Source: Liquidambar formosana (lineage: Eukaryota; Streptophyta; Magnoliopsida; Saxifragales; Altingiaceae). Taken from it: DNA of 64,000 nt. The notes beneath the pieces are model-generated. The model saw only the letters and a program-made list of their open reading frames with translations, ran no database searches and had not been told where the DNA came from. Position 1 is the stretch's first letter; each line of letters begins with the position of its first letter. The stretch covers positions 16,186,060-16,250,059 of the forward strand of contig CM077832.1 of assembly GCA_039720395.1 (NCBI GenBank). Reading direction: 5' to 3'. A program made the position numbers and the translations under genes. Shown piece after piece: positions 45,210 to 54,250 of the stretch.

Positions 45210-46830
45210 AAATTTGTGATAACCTAGATCTTTGTAATGCGCATACAATTGAAAATATAAGAACTATAAGCGAATTCGGTCGATTTCAGCACATTTCAAT
45301 GGATTTTTAGCTAGGCCGATCAATCGGGGTGCTTGGGCCAATCGATCGGTGGTGGCCTCAAAATGCTTGTTAGCTTCTGCCACCCCCCAATTAATCGATC
45401 AATCGGGCTCTCCAAAGTCGATTGATTGGGCTACGGCAGCTGAGATATTTTTTAACACGCGAAATGACGGATTTTCCCTCCCGTCTATTTTCCTTTAAAA
45501 CCCGACTTTAATGGGTTTTCTGCCCATTTTCCAATCGAGAAGAGGAAGACAGAGAGGGAGAGCATGGCGGAGAGAGAGAGAGGAGTCGACAACGAGGAAC
45601 AAAGCCGCCGGAGCTTGGATTCGGCCCCGCGACGCTTGGATATTGTAATTTCCACCCCAATCTACATGTGTACACCCTTGAATTCACATTTCTAGCTACC
45701 ATTTGAGAAGTAGGTACATTTTTCATTATTGTAAATCATTGTACCATGGGTTGGGAGAAAATCATGTGGGTTTGCATGTTTACAAACCACATTTTGTATT
45801 TCCCATGGTTTGGGTGTAATTTCATGAAATTTATGAAATGGGTAACCTTAGGGTTTGTTGATTACACCCTATGTTGTTGATTACATGTTATATTAAAACC
45901 TCTTGGGTATTTTTGGGTATAATGGGTTAGTTTTGAAACCCATTGGACTAAATTTTTACAGTCATAATATTAAAGGGTCACTTTTATACAAGTGTTTTAG
46001 AAAACCATTTTCTTATTATTATTTATGAAATGATTATGGGAGTACATATATGTGATATTGTGATGAAGGGCTACTAGAGATAGGATTACTATGGTCCAAA
46101 GGAAAAGGACGTCATGCCGTGTCTTCCTATCCTTTAGTCCTGCGCTTAGACCCGAATAGAGGCTACTACAGTCTCATCTAGGGATGTCTTGCCATGTTTT
46201 CTCTTGATGTTTCTGCAATAAGTAGAAATGTCTTACCGTGTTTCCTCTTATTCCGCGTGCGAGAAGCCCACATGACCTGGGATAATTTATCAATTTGAAA
46301 TACTGACGTTATGAATTTCCCAATATGGTGGATGATAAATTGCTTGATTATATGCTCTCCCTTTATTTAAATTATGAAATGTGATTTAATTATATCAATT
46401 TTAAATGCCCAAAATTGTTTTAAAACCTTGGTTTACATCTTTAAAAAATGTAATCTACTGAATTTATACTCACACCTTATTTCAAAACATTTTCGCAGAT
46501 TTTGAATAAACTAATGATAACTCTTATGAGGATGCATCACATCGAGGTTAGCACGAACATTGTATGACGGATGTAATAATTTATATTTTGTGGTCTGTAT
46601 TATAATTAACAGCCCGACTGTATTTTATATTGTGTGTATTGATGGTAGAACCTTGTGGAACTAATACCAGCTTAATTTAAGGGATTGTATGTGGATGGTT
46701 TTACGATTTTTTATTTAAATTACACAGGTTTAAGAAGTCGATAACTTGGTATGTCTTATTTTTAGATGAGACCAGTACCGGATTCTCTTAAAAATATTTC
46801 TTCAAAATGTAATTTTATTTATAAACCATC

Positions 46831-47189
46831 TGATGGGGACAGCAAACAGGGTGGTCCAATATGGCCTATTAACTTGAAGACCAAGGCTTTAGCATACTTA
46901 TTTTAGGCATATTTATGTTTAAAAATAATTAAATAATTGTCTTTTAAATTCTTAGACTTAAGGGTTAAGTTTTACCTTATTTGATGTAATTGGGACCTAT
47001 ATATAGGCTCCAATAACTCTTTAATTTTCAGCTTATCATGAATTAAAAATTAGATTTTTCCAACTGTTTGGTGTCGACTCCAAACACCCCTAGGTGCTAA
47101 CTCCTAGGGTTCTTGCTTCTTTCTAGCTTCTTTTTTTTCTTTCTCTATTTCTTTCTCACTTTTACATGTTTTGAGGTTGTCCTGCATCA
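46831..47189 (+). repeat. Left LTR of element B
   Basis: 359 bp, TG..CA termini. It contains TATATATAGGCTCCAATAAC, a likely promoter block. Confidence 0.85.
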
Positions 47190-47194
47190 GCATG

Positions 47195-47890
47195 ATGAGC
47201 TTCTCCGTCTACTTGATGGACTTGCATATAACTTATCAAAAGTATAGCAAGTCCCATCTCAATCAATGCAAGATGCACTTCGACCTGCAATGAGTGCAAG
47301 TGATAGCTCCTAAGCTTTTGAGCGCATTTGAACATCAATGTGAGAGTTTCAGTTGCCTCGTGCATATGTGAGATTTTGAGAATCACTGCACCAACTCCTC
47401 TTCACAATGATGAGCAAATGAGAGAAGTTTTTCAACTCATAGTCGCCACATTTGGTACATTGTCTCCTGGGAATAGTTGCTATTTTAAATCTCTTTCCAT
47501 TTTTGAAAATGTTGCGAAAGACCAGGTTATGTCTAGAGATGTTGAATCTTGAATGTGATGCATTGGTTATTGAAATGTTCCAGCATTTTCTAACAGTTGC
47601 TAAATTTCATTGTCCTGATGCTACATTTGCCAACATGGAAGCAATCCTGACCATAGTTTTAGAGGAAAGTGATGGCATTTCGAATGAGCTTCTGTGTCTT
47701 CTCTTGGATAGTGTAAGAAATGAGGACATGCATGTTGAATCTCTATCTTGGCAATTGGGCAAAAAGGTCATCACAAACTATGCTGATAAATTGAAGCCCT
47801 ACCTCATGGAAGCAGTGAAATCCTTGGGATTTATACTTGTTTTAAACGACTATGCTCCAATCATTGCTCCTATTTGTAAAGAATAGTTGG
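47195..47890 (+). pseudogene. Retro-captured PDS5 fragment (sister-chromatid cohesion cofactor)
   Basis: Plus-strand frames read LLRLLDGLAYNLSKV, SMQDALRPAMSA, VRVSVASCICEILRITAPTP..NDEQMREVFQLIVATF, LNLECDALVIEMFQHFL, MEAILTIVLEESDGIS and LKPYLMEAVKSLG. This ordered series of HEAT-repeat peptides is what I recognise as the N-terminal part of plant PDS5, which holds and regulates cohesin on chromosomes. Stops near 47237, 47312 and 47324 and a frameshift near 47520 kill it. No intron-like gap is visible across about 690 bp, which suggests capture from mRNA. It lies between the LTRs of element B. Confidence 0.8.
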
Positions 47891-48320
47891 TGTTGCTAAA
47901 CAACAAGCTTCTAGTGCATTGCATGAACATGCAGTTGATACGAGCAAGTTGGAAGGACATCCTCAGATATGGCAATTTCAGTAGCTCTGGATACTGTGAT
48001 TGAAGTGGCTTCTCTTCCAAAAGCTACTCCTATTGTGAACTCTGTCACTTCCTAGACTCTTTGCTCGAAATAGAGAAGATCAACTTTATCAGTGTTAATA
48101 ACTTTGAGTTGTTCTGTGATCCATATATGCTACAGCTCTTCAACCAATTAACGGCCATATCCCAGCTTTGCCATATTGCACACTTTGAGGCTGCTATTTT
48201 TCATCAGGCTTTGAAGCGGCTAATTTATTCCTAATATTTGTTTCACTGGATAGGTCGCAGTTAAATATCTCTACTCCAATCCAAGCTCGAGATCGAGTTT
48301 TTCTCTCAACCCAGGAGAGT
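47891..48320 (+). other. Remaining interior of element B
   Basis: No long frame. The last 100 bp before the purine tract resemble the same position in element A (CTCGAGATCGAGTTTTTC / CTCGAGGTCAAGTTTTTC). The origin of 47891-48200 is not recognised; it may be more captured sequence. Confidence 0.5.
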
Positions 48321-48696
48321 TGATGGGGACAGCAGACACATGGTTCAACAAGGTAGTCCAATACAGCCTATTAACTTGAAGACCAAAGCTTTAGCATATT
48401 TATTTTAGGCATATTTATTTTAAAGAATAATTAAATAATTGTCTTTTGAATTCCTAAACTTTAGGTTAAGTTTTACCTTATTTGATGTGATTGGGACCTA
48501 TATATAGGCTCCAATAACTCTTTAATTTTCAGCTTATCATGAATTAAAAATTGGATTTTTCCAACATTTGGTGTCGACTCCAAACACCCCTAGGTGCCGA
48601 CTCCTAGGGTTCTTGCTTCTTTCTAGCTTCTTTTTTTTTTTTTTTCTTTCTCCATTTCTTTCTCTCTTTTACATGTTTTGAGGTTGTCCTGCATCA
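48321..48696 (+). repeat. Right LTR of element B
   Basis: 376 bp. It differs from the left LTR by a small insertion near its start (ACACATGGTTCAACA) and a longer T run. Confidence 0.85.
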
Positions 48697-48771
48697 CCAT
48701 CCTTGATTTCTATATAATTCAGATTTTATTATTGAAATGCCATGGCCTATTTTCCAGGTTGTGACAAAATT

Positions 48772-50457
48772 AGTTATATATAATACAAAAACATGCTCCA
48801 TACAAGTCTAAGAAAAGGAAGAGCTGAAATTATTTCTAATTCAGGAAAAGCTTTCTTGAATACCTTCTTAATATATCAACCTATCTCTATGTAACATGAG
48901 CATTTCAGAAATGACTGAATTTTCCAAGTAGGACACATTACATTAGACAGGCACTTCATTTCACCAGAGGATATGATAGACATTAGACAAGAATTCAACT
49001 TGTTCAACAATCAGGCCTTGAAGACTTGGCAATAATCTAATTTGATCAAAAGCATTCATCCATGCCCAAAAGGAAAAAAAGAAAGGAAATGTAACTTTGG
49101 ATGGGAGAAGATCAGATCCTGCTGCTCCAATTGGAATACTCATCATAACAGTTCGCCATACTAATTTTTCTAGATATTTTTTTCTTTGCATTAACTTTCA
49201 CAAGCCCAACATTGTGCATTAGGTTCCATCCGTATGATACAATAATTTTCAAAACTTCAATTCCATAAAAAAATAATAAATAAATAAATCAAATTCGATA
49301 CGAGGTTTCCACCAAAAATAATCAACCAGCAAGGCAAAGATATAGGACACAATGTCAAATAAAGGCTACAAAACAAAATAAATGATGCACAAACACAAGT
49401 ACTAGCTTTAATTCATATTCCTATCTCTAACAAAACGCAATGTAAAAGCAATTTCAGTCGTCCATGATATGAAAATCATATTCCAAAATCTGATCTTTCC
49501 TTTGCAGATACTATCAACTTCTAAACCATAGGCAACAAATTGCATCAACAACATAATGCCATTTTCACCCAATAATTAAAAAGGAACAAAAGAGGAAAAA
49601 TGAAAATTCAAAGACAAAAATAAAACCCAAGAAAACAGGTAAGGCTAATGACCTAATAAGCATCTAAGATAATAACAAAGAAATTTAAAAACAAAATAAA
49701 ATAAAATAGCGACTCCATTTGGTTGCTAGAAAATTTAGGAAATAAAAATAAATAAATTTTGAAAGGTCTCAGTTTGGTACAAACCATTGGATCAGGTTTG
49801 AAAAAGTTTTAAATTTCTTGGGAATCCCACACAAGGAAAGACATAAAATCTAGATGTTAATTTAGAAAAAAAAAACCTCTTTTCCTCCATTTTCTCAGCA
49901 ACCAAACAAAGAAAGCAAAAAGCATCAGGAAAAAAAGGGGGGAATGAGGGGAAAACAAAGCTCATCCGACCCAATTTGGCTTCAGGTATCTTTCCAAACA
50001 GCATCTAAGATATTATTAAACTGACAAAATCACGAGAAAAATCCCCCCATTTCTCAAAAATGGAAATAATTAAATAATAAATAAAACAATACTCGGTTGC
50101 TAAGAAAATGTACAAAAGAAAATAAACAAAAAATCAGATTCTATATTATTTGCAACCCTAGAAAGCTAAAACCTCGAAACAACCACAACAGCACAAAAAA
50201 CAAAAAAAAGGATATCAAAATTTTTATTTTTTCCCTGTTCTCTTCCTTCGTTTTCTCACAAACCAAATGAAAGCTCACTAAGAAAATTATAAAATAATAA
50301 TAATACAAAAACGAAAAGCTTAACCAATGGTTTTGCTTGCAAAGAAAAACATTTCCATGCAAAATGTAACATCTAAACTTCAATTGTCATTTTTCCTTTT
50401 TCCCTCTGTTTTCCGAGCGACAAAGCTGAAGGTGAAGGAAAATTAGTAACATCACAA

Positions 50458-50496
<39 letters not shown>

Positions 50497-50796
50497 GGAA
50501 GCTCAATCAAAGATGTTTTCTATGCAAACAACAGCTTTTCAATTGAAGACATAAAATCAAACAATAGAAAGAAAAGAAAAAAAAATCAACGGTCAATCAC
50601 AGAGGTTTTCTCACAGCGGTTTTCTAAAAATCATTTTCTTTCTCCTCAGCTTTCTCGGCAACCGAGTAAAGCCGAGTCTTCATTTCTTAGAAATCAAAAC
50701 AGAAAGCATAAGATCTAAAATTTTCACTCGTTTTCCTAGGTTTTCTCGGCAACCAAACAAGGAGAAAGAGAATGCGGGTGAAGATAAGAGGACTTA
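48772..50796 (-). other. Proximal part of DRB intron 1 with a recurring motif
   Basis: AT-rich host intron. A TTTGGTTGC(T/C)GAGAAAA-like word recurs in both orientations at about 49719, 49889, 50093, 50253, 50649 and 50742, densest next to exon 1. TA microsatellite at 50467-50493. No exon seen. Confidence 0.6.
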
Positions 50797-50797
50797 C

Positions 50798-50855
50798 GGG
50801 CGGTGGTGGAGGAGCTAGGTGGAGGCGTGGGTTCGGATTTCTCGGGTTCGGACAT
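50798..50855 (-). CDS. DRB exon 1 (start of coding)
   Basis: ATG at 50855 and donor GTAAGT after 50798. It encodes 19 residues, MSEPEKSEPTPPPSSSTTA, plus the first base of an Arg codon finished in exon 2. The peptide is short, acidic and Pro/Ser-rich, as is usual ahead of the first dsRNA-binding motif. The phase agreement with exon 2 across 21.6 kb is the main evidence joining them; no other upstream exon with matching phase was found. A 5'UTR of about 50-60 bp follows from the TATA box. Confidence 0.8.
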
Positions 50856-50931
50856 CTTCAGGTGAAAGCTGTTAGAGGTTCAAACTTCTGAACTGAGTAG
50901 TGTAGAGTGAGAGTGTGGGTCTGTGGGAAAG

Positions 50932-50944
50932 AGATATATATATT
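50932..50944 (-). promoter_or_regulatory. TATA box of the DRB gene
   Basis: On the minus strand AATATATATATC lies about 80 bp before the ATG. Confidence 0.6.
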
Positions 50945-52483
50945 GGCAACTGACCGTCAAACCACAATATATCCCTCTAGGGTTTTAAGCCCGTTGTTTT
51001 TTATGTTGTCCCCTTAAATGGTGGAATTGGGAACAGGCTATGGGAGGAAATGTTTTGGCTAATTCCAAGGGGATTTTATTTGTACACCGTAGCATATTTA
51101 GAATTTAGTCTTTTCAAACATTTGGTACCGACTGGTATAGTCATGGAAGAGCTATTCCCTTTCCATCTAAATATCTAATATATAATATGGCATTGATATT
51201 AATTCAAGTTTGTCATTAAGATTAAAATCAATGTTTTGAAAATCTGTGTCGATATGGAATTCATCATTATATCAATGCTTTAAAAGGTTATTGGAATAGT
51301 GATCCAATTAGGAAATTGGATTGGTTCAATTTGGTTAAGTCAATCAGATGAATTAGATGGATCAATTATGATAAACTGTTTAAGGAAAATAGGCAATAAT
51401 CTCATGTAGCAGAATGATTTTAGTAATCATTCCATCAAAAGATTTCTTAATCCCTTAACCCACATTTGAGTATTCTTATAAACAGAAACACCATTTTTTT
51501 TTTTTTTGAAAAATCGTAATTTACCCTTATTTTCTTTAGAGGCATTTTCTTTTTGCTTATTCAGGGCACTTGATCTAACTAGCTTTTTTTTAAATTCTCT
51601 AATTTTTAAAAGCCCATAACTTATAAGATACAAACCTATTTTTGATAAAACATGTATTTTTGGAATCTACTTGTTGTGATCTTCGAAACAATACACACTA
51701 TGATTAAGTAATTCTAGAAAAAATATATATATACTCCTGTATTATTATTTTTCTTTCAAAACAGTAACATGCAAATTATGCTGTTAAATAGTAATTTTGT
51801 TATTGTTAAACAATAAATTTTTATTGTTCTTTACATAAAAATGAGTTATTTTCTTCTTCGGTACGGAGACATTGCAATGACATGTTACTCTTCTCTACAT
51901 AAAAATGATTTTTATTTTCTTTTGGGGCATGGAAAGGTTGCAAAAGTGGACCGTGGTTCTTATCAAAGATTTGAGAATTGGGGCAAAGGTTGGAGGTGGT
52001 GAGAATTGGGTTGCACTCATTGAGTCAAGTGAGTGGATAGAACTAAAAAATATAGATCTATTAGTCGGCGAAGATGAAAATACCATTTATATGGGGACAA
52101 AATAAGACCAAAGATATTTTTGTAAGATAAAGGTAATTTCGTCAATTTGATGTTAAAAGGGGTTATGAGATTAATGAATTTGTTTATGGAGCTATTGTTC
52201 AAAAACTCTTATAACATAGGGTTATGACCAAAAATCTCAATTTTATAACTCTTTCTAAATTGAAAAAATCAAAGGATTTTAAATGTAAAATAGATTTTAC
52301 TTGTAATATGCTTCTAAAATGCTCACTAGATTGTAATGCTTTGACATAGTGTTATAATAATGCTTTGGAGTATCTTAACATTATAATGTTATTGCTTATA
52401 ATATTTTTATAATTATAAAAATAGTATACATTATTTCACGCATCGTATGGGTTGTTGCTCTTATATTTAATCTAATATATAAT
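50945..52483. other. Intergenic, upstream of DRB
   Basis: AT-rich. A partial duplication (ACATAAAAATGA..TTATTTTCTT) lies at 51833 and 51897. The small opposing frames at 51895-52105 are not recognised. Confidence 0.45.
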
Positions 52484-53550
52484 TGTTGGCCTAAGAATCA
52501 ACCCTGGTGGGTGAATTGGGTTGATGTAAAATATATGGGACTTTAAAAAGCTCCTGCAAATATAGTAAATATAAACAATAATGCAAATAGGATAATAAGA
52601 CAATTAATGAAAGCAAATAAATAAAAGAGAGTTAGAGAAATCAAACACAAGATATAATGAAGTTCAGCTCTCCCACCTACGTCCTTGTCTCAAGAACTCC
52701 AATTGAGGATTCCAAATCCACTAACCAATCTCCTTAAGGGTGAAGATCAAACTCAATCTACTAGCAGGTGCAGATCGAACTTTTACAACAAGCAAATTCC
52801 ATTTGCTTAACAATGATTATGCCCAACCCTTAATCTCTCTCAAAGATAAATGTGAATGAGGTATAACAACAAATCCCTCTTGATATAGTAAATAAATAAT
52901 TAATCTTAATCTAATATGATATAAACAATGAAAGCTCAATTATATGGATCTAGGGCTTGACAATGGATATAAAAAGTATAGTATTTTTCCTTTTACTAAT
53001 TCATGAGACACCATTTAAATAGGCTTTGATAGTTTATGACCATTGGGTACGTATCAAAAGACACATTATGGTTGTTCTTTGTTAAATTCAGTCGACTGAT
53101 TTGAAGATTCGGTCGACTGATTCAAGCAGAAGATACATTATGGTTGCTCGCTATTAAATTCAGTTGACTGATTGTACTTTTCAATCGACTAATTTGTACA
53201 TTTCAATAAGCATAGCACTACATTTCACTACACTGATTTGTACCTATCAATTCAACAGGGTCATTTTTAATTTTAAGTCCATAAATGATTTTTCAAGTAA
53301 AGTTTAAGACTTTTCTTAAGGTCATTGTCTATGATCTATAGATACTATAGTCATTAATCCTTTACCATTCGACCATTTACATAAAATCCTAACTCACCAA
53401 AATACCCAAGTCTTTAATATCTTTGATACTTTTCTTCATGGGGTTCTTGAGAGTCAGAATCTTATCTTCTTTAAGGCTCATTTCTTCTCTTAATATTTCA
53501 CTTGATGAAGTCTTTTGATTGCTCTTTGATCCCTTACTTTCTTCTTATTT
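52484..53550 (+). mobile_element. LTR-like sequence related to the solo LTR at 15382
   Basis: Starts TGTTGGCCTAAGAATCAACC and shares the GGGTGAAT(A/T)GGGTTGAT, CCCACCTACGT(C)CTTG and AATCCACTAAC..ATCT words in the same order as 15382-16643. It contains TTCAGTCGACTGATT repeats at 53090-53190. The end and target duplication could not be fixed, so it may be truncated. Confidence 0.55.
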
Positions 53551-53790
53551 TCTTTCCTTCTTTTTAATACACTCTATTAACATAACTATTCTATAAGAGA
53601 GAAATCATTATTTAGAGATGGTTTATCGATTCGAAACCCATTTATAGTGAAGATTGAGAAAGACAGCAATAGAAATTGTGACAAAAAAAAAAAAAAGATT
53701 GTACACAGGCCATGGTAATATTTAACTTATTAAAGTCTTCTTCAAAGCATAAGAAATCTCGTAAGACAGTAGTATGTGCCTTCATCTCCT

Positions 53791-54235
53791 TGTTAGACGT
53801 TTCCTTTAGGAAACTTAGTGGCCCACATGTCACTATCCCACATTTAGTAACCCATTTGAATTTAAATTCTAATTAGTGGGTAGTTATTGAGAAGTTACAA
53901 CTCTTAGTCCCAAAACTATTTTTTAGTGGATAACTTCCCATCATCTGATAACTTCTTTAATGGGAGGAAGTTATAATATTTAACGTTGGGAACAAAAAGG
54001 GTCCCTAGTCTACCAGAAAATACAACCTATGATTTCCATCAAATCTCATGCATAGAGAGAGATTTGGATAGACTAGAAGACTTCTTTTGGTGGGTGATTA
54101 GAGAATTGTGTGTACGGTTCGTGGTTCTCAATTTCTGCATCAAAGTATCTGCAACTTTACTTGGACAACAATGGCTAGAGGTAATTCTAAACTTTCACTT
54201 AATTTAATATGATATTCATGAATTAATTTATAACA
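53791..54235 (+). repeat. 5' LTR of the copia element
   Basis: 445 bp, starts TGTTAGACG, ends ATTTATAACA. Confidence 0.9.
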
Positions 54236-54237
54236 CT

Positions 54238-54250
54238 TGGTATCAGAGCA
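54238..54250 (+). other. Primer-binding site of the copia element
   Basis: TGGTATCAGAGCA, complementary to the initiator tRNA-Met 3' end, two bases past the LTR. Confidence 0.85.

Larger units (their letters stand above)
46831..48696 (+). mobile_element. Short LTR element B carrying a PDS5 gene fragment
   Basis: LTRs 46831-47189 and 48321-48696 both start TGATGGGGACAGCA and end GTCCTGCATCA. A perfect CCATC duplication flanks the element (46826-46830, 48697-48701). The purine tract CAACCCAGGAGAGT precedes the right LTR. There is no gag or pol and no recognisable primer site after the left LTR. The 1.13-kb interior is largely a cohesin-cofactor (PDS5) fragment in the sense orientation. LTR words match element A at 29423, so both are one non-autonomous family. 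Confidence 0.85.
45215..48766 (+). mobile_element. Solo LTR (about 1.68 kb without its insert), target duplication AAATT
   Basis: Begins TGTGATAACC and ends CCAGGTTGTGACA, with AAATT at 45210-45214 and 48767-48771. It is interrupted at 46830 by the short LTR element 46831-48696 (plus its CCATC duplication). The TGTGACA end again points to a Tekay/Del-like LTR in plus orientation. A cluster of (C/T)GAT(C/T)AATCGGG-type words lies at 45325-45430, and a purine-rich, gene-leader-like stretch at 45530-45640. Confidence 0.85.
29201..50797 (-). other. DRB intron 1, 21.6 kb, filled with nested retroelements
   Basis: Donor GTAAGT at 50797, acceptor ..TTATTTAG ending 29201. About 16 kb is accounted for by three primary insertions (29423-31155, 31429-43838, 45215-48766) plus insertions within them. 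The remaining host intron is AT-rich and lies mainly at 43.9-45.2 kb and 48.8-50.8 kb. I found no further exon. Confidence 0.85.
22523..50930 (-). other. DRB gene span (double-stranded-RNA-binding protein, HYL1/DRB-like)
   Basis: The gene spans about 28 kb for only about 1 kb of coding DNA. Exons: 50855-50798, 29200-28938, 27316-27106, 25634-25202 (or to a stop at 25198) and a candidate 22580-22523. All junctions are GT..AG and the phases fit (1, 0, 1, 2). Introns are about 21.6 kb, 1.6 kb, 1.47 kb and about 2.6 kb. The protein would be 322 or 340 residues with two tandem double-stranded-RNA-binding motifs and a basic tail. Plant DRB proteins of this layout partner Dicer-like enzymes in small-RNA processing, mostly in the nucleus (family knowledge). 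Which DRB paralogue it is cannot be settled by eye. Confidence 0.85.

Noticed and set aside
45508..45726. Possible gene start (MAERERG.. on plus, or the minus frame)
   Set aside because: Lies inside the solo LTR flanked by AAATT; probably LTR leader sequence rather than a host exon. No downstream exon was found.
51895..52105. Paired 63- and 66-codon frames on both strands
   Set aside because: Neither resembles a known family, and the region is AT-rich intergenic.
53090..53190. Regularly spaced short repeats resembling a CRISPR array
   Set aside because: Spacing is irregular, repeats are near-palindromic words inside an LTR-like sequence, and the genome is a plant's.
54238..54250. tRNA-Met gene fragment
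   Set aside because: It is the 12-13-base primer-binding site next to the copia LTR, not a tRNA gene.
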